Assembly: GCA_030685065.1 (NCBI GenBank)
Contig: JAUXQH010000155.1
Span: forward strand, 29,974 to 93,973
Direction of reading: 5' to 3'
Source: Pseudomonadota bacterium
GTDB lineage: Bacteria > Myxococcota_A > UBA796 > SXON01
Length of the DNA: 64,000 nt
A program made the position numbers and the translations under genes. Under the pieces are notes generated by a model. It searched no databases. It was not told the DNA's origin and saw nothing but the letters and a program-made list of their open reading frames with translations. Below are positions 9,216 to 16,891 of the stretch, one piece after another (positions within the stretch are counted from its first letter, which is position 1; each line of letters begins with the position of its first letter).

Positions 9216-9244
9216 TTGACTTTTGACGGAACCTGTGCTCTACT
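9216..9244 (+). promoter_or_regulatory. Sigma70-like promoter for the response regulator/GAF/response regulator genes
   Basis: TTGACT (9216-9221), 17 bases, then TCTACT (9239-9244) matches the housekeeping -35/-10 consensus at 5/6 and 4/6. It lies about 70 bases before the GTG at 9322. It overlaps an upstream in-frame ATG at 9223, which argues against that ATG as the start. Confidence 0.5.
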
Positions 9245-9321
9245 CGCGCTCGTGTCTCCGATGCGCATCCGCGCTGTGGATCCGGAGCCATTGGACGCGC
9301 AGCGCGCGCGGAGGAAATCGG

Positions 9322-10515
9322 GTGAGGAGCTACGCCATCCTGCTCGTCGAGGACAACCCAGACGACGTAAAGCAGACACTACGGGCATTTGCCCGCAACA
9401 ATATTGCCAACGAAGTTGTCGTCGCACGGGATGGCGCCGAGGCGCTCGACTATCTGTTCGCCACGGGAAAGCACGCGGGCCGCGACAGCTCCATCCAGCC
9501 CGGCCTGATCCTGCTGGACCTCAAGCTCCCGCGCGTCTCCGGTCTCCAGGTCCTCGAGCGGATCCGCGTGGATCCGCGCTCCAGGGGCGTTCCGGTCGTG
9601 ATCTTGACCTCCTCTTCCGAGCAGCAGGATGTGGCCGCCAGCTACGCCGCGGGCGCGAACAACTACCTCCGAAAGCCGGTTCACTTCGCTTCGTTCCTCA
9701 GCGCCGTTCGCGCGGTCGGGCTGTTCTGGACCCTCGTGGAGAGCGGCCTGGCGCTGCTGCACCCCGAGATCGACGACTCCTCGCCCGATGCGGCCGAGCC
9801 CGCCGCCGCCCCGCCCGTGCCGCCGTCGGTCCCGCCGCGGCCGACCGAGATCCTGATCGGGATGCCCGAGGGTGACGCGCGGGCACGGATGGTCCAGGCC
9901 CTCGAATCGGAGGGACACACGGTGCACCAGACGAATACGGCGCACGGGGTGTACGGGCGGCTCTTCTCCCGATTTCCGGACGTCCTCGTCCTCGCCCATG
10001 ACCTCCCCGACATCAGCGGGGTGGATGTCGCGCGCACGCTGCGGGAGTCGCCGCAGGGTCGCGCCGTCACCTCCGTGATCGTCACCTCGGATGTGGCTCG
10101 TTGTCGGGTGGAGATCCCGGACGAAGAAATCCACATCCTCGAGCGCGCCCTCGACCCGAGGCCCATCGTCGCGCTGATGCGCAGGATGCGGCTCTCGGCG
10201 TTGCTACGCGATCTGGCGGCCGACCGTGCGCGGATGCAGCCAGCCGCCGGGGCCGGACACACCTCCAACGGAGACCCGCGGCGCCCCGCGGAGGGAGGTG
10301 CGTCCGCGCCAGAAGCCTGGGCCCTGCTCGATCTGCCCGTCACCGCGCCCCCCGAGGCGGTCTCTCACGCCCTCCACGCCCTGACCAACGCGCTCGAAGA
10401 GCGCGCGGCCAACGCGACCAGCGCGCATGTGCGCACCCAGACCTCCATCCTCGCGGCGCGCCTGCGTCAGTCTGCGAACGAGCTGGTGGAGCTGCACGCG
10501 TCCGTGCGGGCGTGA
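9322..10515 (+). CDS. Double-receiver response regulator with decayed second receiver and DnaJ-like tail
   Basis: A 397-residue protein. Residues 3-130 are an Rcp1/phytochrome-type receiver with the acidic cluster VEDNPDD, phospho-acceptor D66 (LLDLKLP) and Lys in RKPV. After a Pro-rich linker a second receiver fold (about 170-290) has lost every active residue: the acidic pair is replaced in GMPEGD, the phospho-site is A225 (VLAHDLPD), and the Lys position is Arg. A C-terminal module of about 65 residues starts at W333 (WALLDLPV). I start at GTG 9322, seven bases after GGAGG. It shares its whole architecture with the protein at 11537, so the two are tandem duplicates around a GAF gene. Output is probably protein-protein contact, as no DNA-binding domain is present. 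Confidence 0.88.
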   Translation: MRSYAILLVEDNPDDVKQTLRAFARNNIANEVVVARDGAEALDYLFATGKHAGRDSSIQPGLILLDLKLPRVSGLQVLERIRVDPRSRGVPVVILTSSSEQQDVAASYAAGANNYLRKPVHFASFLSAVRAVGLFWTLVESGLALLHPEIDDSSPDAAEPAAAPPVPPSVPPRPTEILIGMPEGDARARMVQALESEGHTVHQTNTAHGVYGRLFSRFPDVLVLAHDLPDISGVDVARTLRESPQGRAVTSVIVTSDVARCRVEIPDEEIHILERALDPRPIVALMRRMRLSALLRDLAADRARMQPAAGAGHTSNGDPRRPAEGGASAPEAWALLDLPVTAPPEAVSHALHALTNALEERAANATSAHVRTQTSILAARLRQSANELVELHASVRA

Positions 10516-10540
10516 CCCGTTCGGAGTGACCCGTTCGGAG
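10513..10540 (+). repeat. 14-base tandem direct repeat over a stop codon
   Basis: TGACCCGTTCGGAG occurs twice head to tail (10513-10526, 10527-10540). The first copy contains the stop codon of the preceding gene. It looks like a small slippage duplication. Confidence 0.7.
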
Positions 10541-10560
10541 CGACACGATCAGGGGGCATC

Positions 10561-10588
10561 CTCCCCGAGCGACGCGCCCAGCGGGGAG
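10561..10588 (+). terminator. GC-rich hairpin upstream of GAF gene
   Basis: CTCCCCG (10561-10567) pairs with CGGGGAG (10582-10588) across a 14-base loop. It could attenuate or end the preceding transcript. There is no T-run, so confidence is low. Confidence 0.3.
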
Positions 10589-10614
10589 CGTGTTAGTGTT
10601 GGGAAGGAGCTCAG

Positions 10615-11424
10615 ATGCCTACCTACAAGATCTCGAGTGACAAGCTGCGTGTTTCGGTAGAGTCGGACAGCTGGCTCTATGCAGTCGCGAGCGCGCTTCC
10701 CCAATTCGGGCTCGAGCCCAACGCGCTCGATCAGATGATCTGTTCGATGAATCCGGACGGCAGCATCGGCGTGATGGACGCCGTGAGCAAGGTGCGGATG
10801 CGCGTCAGCAGCGAGGAGGACGACCAGGTTTGCGGCTTGGAAATGCCGCCCGCCTCCATGACGCTCGACGGCGCCGAGCCGCCGGTTGACCTGGTCCCGC
10901 CGCCTCGTAGCTGGGGCTGGGACGTCGGTGCTCCGAGCACCCGCCTGGCGGTGGCGCTCGAGCGAGTTGACACAATTTACGCAGCTCCCGACGTCGCGAC
11001 CGCCTGTAACATTGCGCTGCAAATCGTGACCAATCTTGTTGCGGCGGACTCCGGTGCGGTGCTTTTGCGTGGCGCGGGAACGAAGAGCCTGAGCTTCGAG
11101 GCCGCTGTGGGTCCGCAGGCGTCCCGCGTGCTGAAGACCACGCTGCCCATGGCGGAGGGCATCGCCGGATTTTCCTACACGTCCGGCATCGGGGTGATCA
11201 TCCAGAACGTCGACGCAGACGGTCGGTTCGCCTCCGAGGTCGATCGCGCCTCGGGCTACCGCACCCGCTCGCTGCTCGCGGCTCCGGTCCGCGTGGTGGA
11301 TGGCCCCATCTTCGGCTGCCTGGAGCTGCTGAACGCTCCCGCGGGCTTCCAGCCCGAGGATCTCGAGATCGTGCGCGTCGTTGCCGGCGCGCTGGCCGGT
11401 CGGCTGCGCGCCCTCACCGAATAA
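10615..11424 (+). CDS. GAF-domain protein with a distinctive N-terminal module
   Basis: A 269-residue cytoplasmic protein. Residues 120-265 are a GAF domain, a small-ligand or chromophore sensor fold, with typical features SGAVLL, GIAGFSYTSG and YRTRSLLAAPV. There is no cysteine at the usual bilin-attachment site. Residues 1-68 form a separate module (begins MPTYKISS; contains SMNPDGSIGV) that recurs in the paralogue at 30747, while the linker between module and GAF differs. No enzymatic output domain is present, so it probably acts by binding partners, perhaps the flanking response regulators. AAGGAG lies seven bases before the ATG. It sits between the two duplicated response-regulator genes. 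Confidence 0.85.
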   Translation: MPTYKISSDKLRVSVESDSWLYAVASALPQFGLEPNALDQMICSMNPDGSIGVMDAVSKVRMRVSSEEDDQVCGLEMPPASMTLDGAEPPVDLVPPPRSWGWDVGAPSTRLAVALERVDTIYAAPDVATACNIALQIVTNLVAADSGAVLLRGAGTKSLSFEAAVGPQASRVLKTTLPMAEGIAGFSYTSGIGVIIQNVDADGRFASEVDRASGYRTRSLLAAPVRVVDGPIFGCLELLNAPAGFQPEDLEIVRVVAGALAGRLRALTE

Positions 11425-11536
11425 GGCAAACACGCCGCAAAGCGGTGTCTTCGGGCCGCGTAAGCGCCGCGAAAGAACCGCAAACGGCCGGGCCCGCGCG
11501 CCTACGGTTAGAATGTGCCGCCATGGAAGGCGCGAC

Positions 11537-12733
11537 ATGCAAGAACGGCTCTACTTCCTCGGGGGCGGTCCGCTGAAGAGCGACCTCATTCTGTTGGTCG
11601 AGGACAACCCGGACGACGTAAAGCAGACGCTTCGGTCGTTCGCCAAGCATCAGATCGCCAACGAGGTTTTCGTGGCGCGAGACGGCGCCGAGGCCTTGGA
11701 CTACCTGTTTGCGGCGGGTCAATGGGCGCAGCGGGACCCGACGGTGCTCCCCGGCCTGATCCTGTTGGATCTCAAGCTCCCCCGCGTCGGTGGATTGCAG
11801 GTCCTCGCGCGGCTCCGCGCCGAGGAACGAACCAAGCGCATCCCGGTGGTGATCCTGACCTCCTCGTCGGAAGAGTCGGACATGGTCCAGAGCTATTCCC
11901 AGGGTGCCAACATATTCGTGCGCAAGCCGGTCGATTTTACCGGCATCCTCACCGCCGCACGGTCGCTCGGGCTCTACTGGACGCTCCTCAATTCCGGCCT
12001 GACGCTCATCCATCGCGAGCACGTGATCGTGCGGCCGCCGGGGGACGCTCCGCCGGCCCTCCCCGAGCCCGAGGCCGAGCTCGAGACCGAGCTGGTCGCG
12101 GCGAGCGAGTGCGAGCCGGCGCTCTGGATCCACGCGAGCGATGTCGCCGAGATCGTCGTGGGCATCGACGACGAAGATCTCTGCCGCCTGGTCACGATCA
12201 CGCTTCGGGCCGACGGGCACCGGGTTCGGCAGGGCAAGAACGCGCTGGATGCCTTTCGCTTGCTGTTTTCGCTCCTGCCGGACATCGTCATCCTCGACAG
12301 CCAGCTCGCCGATATCAATGGAATCGAGATCGTCCGCGCGCTCCGGGAGACCCCGCACGGACAGCGCGTGACCCCGATCCTCCTTGCGTCCAATCCCGCG
12401 GAGGCGACCGAGAACCTGCAGGATCCGGGCGTGCCCATCGTCGGCAAACCCGTCAACATCCTGGCGCTGGCCGACATGGTGCGGGAGATCTGCCCGAAGC
12501 GGCAGGGCGCGGTGGACCACACGCCCGCGCAGCCCACCGCCTACGACCTGCTCGGGCTCGCGGAAGGCACCGCCCCCGAGCTGATCGCGAAGGCGGCCGA
12601 CTCCTTGATCCGCCACTTCGGCGACCTAGAACGCCAGGCCCGCAGCACGCACGCACGCGCGCGCGCAGCCGCCGTGATCTCCCGCGTGAGAACCGCACGT
12701 ACCGACCTGCTCGGCGGAGCGATCGACCCGTAG
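11537..12733 (+). CDS. Double-receiver response regulator with DnaJ-like tail
   Basis: A 398-residue paralogue of the protein at 9322, with long identical runs such as VEDNPDDVKQTLR. Receiver 1 has D78 (LLDLKLP) and Lys in RKPV. Receiver 2 (about 195-310) is intact here, with GIDDED acidic residues, D254 (VILDSQLAD) and Lys in VGKPV. The C-terminal module starting at A335 (AYDLLGLAEG) resembles the first helix of a DnaJ domain but has no HPD tripeptide. I chose the ATG at 11537, six bases after GGAAGG; the frame stays open further upstream. Two phospho-sites could integrate two inputs. No DNA-binding or enzymatic output is visible. Confidence 0.88.
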   Translation: MQERLYFLGGGPLKSDLILLVEDNPDDVKQTLRSFAKHQIANEVFVARDGAEALDYLFAAGQWAQRDPTVLPGLILLDLKLPRVGGLQVLARLRAEERTKRIPVVILTSSSEESDMVQSYSQGANIFVRKPVDFTGILTAARSLGLYWTLLNSGLTLIHREHVIVRPPGDAPPALPEPEAELETELVAASECEPALWIHASDVAEIVVGIDDEDLCRLVTITLRADGHRVRQGKNALDAFRLLFSLLPDIVILDSQLADINGIEIVRALRETPHGQRVTPILLASNPAEATENLQDPGVPIVGKPVNILALADMVREICPKRQGAVDHTPAQPTAYDLLGLAEGTAPELIAKAADSLIRHFGDLERQARSTHARARAAAVISRVRTARTDLLGGAIDP

Positions 12734-12817
12734 CGCGGACGCCGATCCGTTGTTCCGCCTCGGCTGGTCCCGGGCCGGCGCAATCGGCTATGTGTCGCCT
12801 TTGGTAGGCGCCCTGAC

Positions 12818-14095
12818 ATGACCCCTCGGGAGGGAGCGATCCCCGTCGACTCGCTGATGCGACTGCTCGCCGTGAGCCGAAAGCTCTCCGCGCCCATGGA
12901 GCTCGAAAGCGTGCTCAGCCTGGTGATCGACGCGGGGCGAGAGGTGCTCGGCGCCGAGCGCGGGACCATTCTTCTCTACGATGCGTCACGACGCGAGCTG
13001 TACGCCAAGGTGGCGACCGGCCACGAACACATCCGCGTCACCATCGACTCGGGAATCGCGGGTGCGTGCGCACGGACACGAAAAACCGTCAACGTCGAGG
13101 ACGTGGACTCCGATCCCCGCTTCAACCCCCAAATCGACCGCACGACCGGCTTTCGTACCCGCTGCCTTGTCTCGGTTCCGCTCGTCGGGCTCGATGAGGA
13201 GCTCGTCGGGGTGATGCAGCTCCTCAACCCCGCGCGAGGGTACTTCGACCAGGGTGACGAAAACATCGCGGAGGTGCTGGCGAGCCACGCCGCCGTGGCC
13301 ATCCAGCGCGAACGTCTGCTCGCCGAGCGGATCGTCCGCCTGAAGATGGAACGCGACCTCGAGGCCGCCCGCGTCATCCAGGAGGGCGTGCTCCCGCGGC
13401 TCCTCCCAATTCCCGCCGGATATGACGTCGCGGCCTTCAGCCGCCCGGCCGAACAGACCGGCGGTGACCTGTACGACGTGATCCGGCTGGGCCCGAGCCC
13501 GTCCTCTCCCATTGCGTTCCTCCTGGCGGACGCCTCGGGACACGGAATCGGCCCCGCGCTCTCCGTGGTGCAGGTTCGGGCCATGCTCCGGATGGGGCTA
13601 CGCTTGGGTGCCAGCCTCGAGGACCTCGTGCGCCAGATCGACGCTCAGCTCCTACAGGACCTCGGGGACGACCAATTCGTGACCGCTTTTTTCGGCTGTC
13701 TCGATCCCGTCGGGCACGAGTTGGTGTACCACGCCGCCGGTCAGGGCCCCCTCCTCCACTTCCACGCAGCCGACGGCAGGGCCGAATGGAGAGGGGCCTC
13801 CGCGCTCCCGCTGGGAGTCGCAGAGGTCGAGGTGATGGCGCCGTCCCTGACGATGCATCTGGAGCCGGGCGATTTCATCGTCCTTCTCACCGATGGAATC
13901 TACGAGTGCGCCGACCCCTCGGGGGCGGTGTACGGGGAGGAGCGCGTGGTCGACCTCATCGTTCGCCATCGAACCCTCGATGCCCGCAGCGTCCTCGGCG
14001 CCCTCTTGCGCGCGGTCGACTCGTTCGCGGCAGGGGCGCCCCAGGCCGACGATCTGACCGCGATCATCATTCAACGCCGCGCGGCGGACCACTAG
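12818..14095 (+). CDS. GAF-SpoIIE (PP2C-type) serine phosphatase, RsbU-like
   Basis: A 425-residue soluble protein. A GAF domain at about 25-165 (GIAGACARTRKTVNVEDV, FRTRCLVSVPL) is joined by a helical linker (KMERDLEAARVIQ) to a SpoIIE/PP2C phosphatase domain at about 195-420. The phosphatase metal ligands appear in EQTGGDLYD, LLADASGHG, LLTDGIYE and QADDLTAI, so it should be active. Such proteins dephosphorylate anti-sigma-factor antagonists (STAS proteins). The only STAS protein seen in this window is at 27867, in the polysaccharide operon, so this phosphatase is a candidate partner; that link is inference. It lies on its own among signalling genes, with 84 bases before and 183 after. Confidence 0.92.
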   Translation: MTPREGAIPVDSLMRLLAVSRKLSAPMELESVLSLVIDAGREVLGAERGTILLYDASRRELYAKVATGHEHIRVTIDSGIAGACARTRKTVNVEDVDSDPRFNPQIDRTTGFRTRCLVSVPLVGLDEELVGVMQLLNPARGYFDQGDENIAEVLASHAAVAIQRERLLAERIVRLKMERDLEAARVIQEGVLPRLLPIPAGYDVAAFSRPAEQTGGDLYDVIRLGPSPSSPIAFLLADASGHGIGPALSVVQVRAMLRMGLRLGASLEDLVRQIDAQLLQDLGDDQFVTAFFGCLDPVGHELVYHAAGQGPLLHFHAADGRAEWRGASALPLGVAEVEVMAPSLTMHLEPGDFIVLLTDGIYECADPSGAVYGEERVVDLIVRHRTLDARSVLGALLRAVDSFAAGAPQADDLTAIIIQRRAADH

Positions 14096-14138
14096 AGCTT
14101 ACCCACGATCAACGGTCGCTTATTGGATCGTCGCCGTG

Positions 14139-14163
14139 GGCGGGCCGGCACGCCTGGCCCGCC
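14139..14163 (+). terminator. GC-rich hairpin after phosphatase gene
   Basis: GGCGGGCC (14139-14146) pairs perfectly with GGCCCGCC (14156-14163) across a nine-base loop, 44 bases after the phosphatase stop. No T-run follows, so it is a plausible rather than proven terminator. Confidence 0.4.
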
Positions 14164-14278
14164 TGCCACCCGCCCTGGCCTGCCCGTCGGTAGCGCCGAG
14201 CGCCCGCGACGGAGTAGAGTGTTGGGAATGCACCGATCATGACGCAAGGTCCTGGCGGCGTACATCAAGGAAAAACTC

Positions 14279-14974
14279 ATGGTCGAGTCGTTTGGCGCAA
14301 GTGTACTCATCGTAGAAGACGAGGAGACCCTCGCCACGGGCCTCCGCGCAGCACTCGAGAATGAGCGTTTTCAGGTGGTGCATTGCGAATCGGGAGAAGC
14401 CGCGCTCGCCTCGATCGAGGACGACGTGCCGGACATCCTCCTCTGCGACATCATGCTTCCGGGAATGGATGGCATCTCCGTCCTTCGCCAGGTGAAGCGG
14501 GATCATCCGGAGCTGCCGGTCATCCTGGTGACGTCCAAGGGCACCGAGCTGGACAAGGTGCTTGGGCTCGAGTTCGGCGCGGACGACTACATCACCAAGC
14601 CCTTCTCCCTGCGCGAGCTGATCGCCCGCGTGAAGGCGCGTCTGCGCGCGCGCCCCGAGGCGCCGAAGGCCCCGGACCGCGTGAAGTTCGGCCGCAACGA
14701 GGTTGACGTGCGCCGGCGGATCCTCTGGCGGGACGGCATCGAGCACCGCCTGACGACCCACGAGGCCGGTGTGCTCGCCTACCTGATCGCCCACAAGAGC
14801 AGCAACGTCAGCCGGGAGGACCTGCTCAAGTACGTTTGGGGCTACTCGGCGTCGATGGCCACCCGAACGGTCGACAACCAGGTTTTGAAGCTGCGAAAGC
14901 GCGTTGAGGACGCCCCGGCGGACCCGCGCCACATCCTCACCGTACACGGCATGGGATATCGATTCGAGGAGTGA
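14279..14974 (+). CDS. OmpR/PhoB-family response regulator
   Basis: A 231-residue DNA-binding response regulator. The receiver domain (residues 8-120) has the acidic pair VEDEE, phospho-acceptor D57 (LLCDIMLPGMDG), the switch Thr in VTSKG, and Lys in TKPFSL. The winged-helix DNA-binding domain spans about 132-230, with TTHEAGVLAYL, REDLLKYVWG, the recognition-helix region RTVDNQVLKLRKR, and the terminal wing GMGYRFEE. AAGGA precedes the ATG. No cognate kinase is directly adjacent in the usual operon form, but the REC-kinase at 15095 is 120 bases downstream on the same strand. Confidence 0.94.
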   Translation: MVESFGASVLIVEDEETLATGLRAALENERFQVVHCESGEAALASIEDDVPDILLCDIMLPGMDGISVLRQVKRDHPELPVILVTSKGTELDKVLGLEFGADDYITKPFSLRELIARVKARLRARPEAPKAPDRVKFGRNEVDVRRRILWRDGIEHRLTTHEAGVLAYLIAHKSSNVSREDLLKYVWGYSASMATRTVDNQVLKLRKRVEDAPADPRHILTVHGMGYRFEE

Positions 14975-15094
14975 TCACGAGGACAAGGGGGCGCCCCGCG
15001 CCCCCGCGCCCACTCGTAGTCACCAATCGTCCGGTATGGTAAGTTAGTCGACTGCCGGGAGTATCGAATCCCCACGTCAACTCCGTGCTCTGCG

Positions 15095-16195
15095 ATGCGG
15101 ATCCTCCTGGTGGATGACGATCCCCGGCAGGTCACGGTTCTGCACGCCCACCTCGAGCCGCTCAACCACACGCTCCTCACCGCCAGCGGCGGGGAGGAAG
15201 CGCTGCTGCTGATCGAGGACCAACCGGTCGATCTGATCCTGCTCGATCTGCGCATGCCCGGCATCGATGGCATCGATGTCCTGCATCACATCCGGGCACG
15301 GCCCGAGCTCGAGCGGATGCCCGTCGTCCTGATCACCTCCATGCACGAGCGCGAGGCCCGCCTCCGCGCGATCGAGGCGGGAGCGAACGACTTCGTCGAG
15401 AAGCCGCCCGATGGGGCCATCCTCCGCGCCCGCGTCACCAACCTGCTACGCCTCAAGCAGCTCGGGGATGACCTCGAGCGGCGCAACGAGGATTTGCGGC
15501 GCCTCGAGGCCCTCCGGAGGGAGCTCGCCGACCTCGTCGTGCACGATCTGAAGGCGCCCGTCGCTGGCGCCGCGCTCAACATCGAAGTGGCGATGGAGAT
15601 CCTCGGCCTCGAAGAGGGTCCGGCCTGTGAAGCCCTGAAGGACGCGCTCGCGGGGGTGCATCGAATCCAGCACATGACAGAGGAGCTCCTGCTGCTCGCG
15701 CGCCTCGAAGAGGCCAAGATGCCCCTTCGTCCGGTTCGGGGTTCGCTCCGTCGCATCGTCGAGGATGTCGTACGCGCCCTCGGTCGCACGGCCGAGCGTC
15801 GCGGCACCCAGCTGGATGTCTCCGTCGAGGGTGACCTCGCCGCCACCGCCGATCCGGATCTCATCCGCCGGGTGATCGAGAACCTGCTCGACAACGCGAT
15901 GCGGCACGCCCCACGTGGCGGCCGAATCGCGGTCCGGGGAGTCCACGGCACGAGCGAGCTCGCGGGCGGCCTGGTGTCGCTCAGCGTCGCCAACTCCGGC
16001 AACCCGATCCCGGAAGGCGACCGTTCGCGCATCTTCCAGAAGTTCGCCCAGTCGTCCGGCACCGTCGCGCGCGGAGCCAACATGGGCCTCGGGCTGCACT
16101 TCTGCCAGGTCGTCGCGAGCGCGCACGGCGGCTCGATCCGGGTGGAAGAGACCCCCGAGTGGCCGGTCGTCTTCACGCTCTGCTTGCCAGGCTGA
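15095..16195 (+). CDS. REC-histidine kinase
   Basis: A 366-residue soluble protein. The N-terminal receiver (residues 2-120) has the VDDDP acidic group, phospho-acceptor D51 (LLDLRMPGIDG) and Lys in VEKPPDG. A coiled coil (125-145) leads to the HisKA domain with H150 in VVHDLKAPVAG. The ATPase domain follows, with N-box ENLLDNAMRHAP and G2 GLGLHF. G1 reads VANSGNPIP in place of the usual DxGxG: the Asp is replaced by Asn and the following glycines are partly kept. ATP binding may be weakened, although similar variants are seen in active soluble kinases. It may work with the OmpR regulator just upstream. Confidence 0.88.
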   Translation: MRILLVDDDPRQVTVLHAHLEPLNHTLLTASGGEEALLLIEDQPVDLILLDLRMPGIDGIDVLHHIRARPELERMPVVLITSMHEREARLRAIEAGANDFVEKPPDGAILRARVTNLLRLKQLGDDLERRNEDLRRLEALRRELADLVVHDLKAPVAGAALNIEVAMEILGLEEGPACEALKDALAGVHRIQHMTEELLLLARLEEAKMPLRPVRGSLRRIVEDVVRALGRTAERRGTQLDVSVEGDLAATADPDLIRRVIENLLDNAMRHAPRGGRIAVRGVHGTSELAGGLVSLSVANSGNPIPEGDRSRIFQKFAQSSGTVARGANMGLGLHFCQVVASAHGGSIRVEETPEWPVVFTLCLPG

Positions 16196-16360
16196 CAGCT
16201 ACCCGATCCAAGTGACACCACGTAGCAGGACGTACAGAGGGGTACGGCCTGGAGACGAGCGGAGACGGGTGCGTGGGAGGGGCGCCAAGTAAATGGGGAT
16301 CGTTCGAACCTCGACCCTCACACTTGGGCGGCCTGGAACATGGCCGACAAGGAGGCCCGC

Positions 16361-16852
16361 ATGATGCACGGCCCCAAGAGCACCGCTCGCACGGACATCT
16401 TGACCCTCCTCCAAGAGGAGCACGACGAGATGGAAGTGCTGATCAAGACGGTCCTGGACTCGGCCGATGCCGACGATGTCACGGACCTACGCCGCCGCGT
16501 CCTCGCCGAGATCCGGGCGGCCCTCGTGCCGCAAGCGAAGGCCGAGGAGGACGTGCTCTACGCTCGCCTGGCGCAGGACGAGCAGACCCGACCCAGGACG
16601 CTGGAAGGAACCCAGGAGCACCTGGTGTTTCTCCGGCTCCTGGGCGAGCTCCATGCGATGACCTTGCAGGGCGAGGTGTGGATGGCCAAGTTCAAGGTGT
16701 TCGCGGAGAACGTCGAGCATCACCTCCGCGAGGAGGAACAGGCGCTCTTCCCGCAGGCACGGACCGTGCTCACGACGCTCGAGGGGAGAGAGCTCGTGGG
16801 GGCCTACCAGGCGGCTCGCGAGGGACACGCCCGAGACGCCGCCGCCGCGTAG
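16361..16852 (+). CDS. Hemerythrin-like (HHE) protein
   Basis: A 163-residue four-helix protein of the HHE family. Iron-ligand motifs look intact: EEHDEMEVL in helix 1, KAEEDVLYARL, QEHLVFLRLLGELH in helix 3, and VEHHLREEEQALFPQ in helix 4. It should bind a di-iron centre and may sense or store oxygen or NO. I chose the ATG at 16361 because AAGGAGG ends seven bases before it; an in-frame ATG at 16340 lacks a good site. It resembles the protein at 49906 closely (shared WMAKF and ENVEHH) and the one at 5775 more distantly. It converges on the large kinase gene with a 39-base gap. Confidence 0.88.
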   Translation: MMHGPKSTARTDILTLLQEEHDEMEVLIKTVLDSADADDVTDLRRRVLAEIRAALVPQAKAEEDVLYARLAQDEQTRPRTLEGTQEHLVFLRLLGELHAMTLQGEVWMAKFKVFAENVEHHLREEEQALFPQARTVLTTLEGRELVGAYQAAREGHARDAAAA

Positions 16853-16891
16853 CGTGGTGGCGGGAGCCACCCCCGCGAGATGTGCGCCGGG

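Noticed and set aside
9223..9321. Upstream ATG extension of the response regulator
   Set aside because: It overlaps the probable promoter and lacks a ribosome-binding site; GTG 9322 has GGAGG at good spacing.
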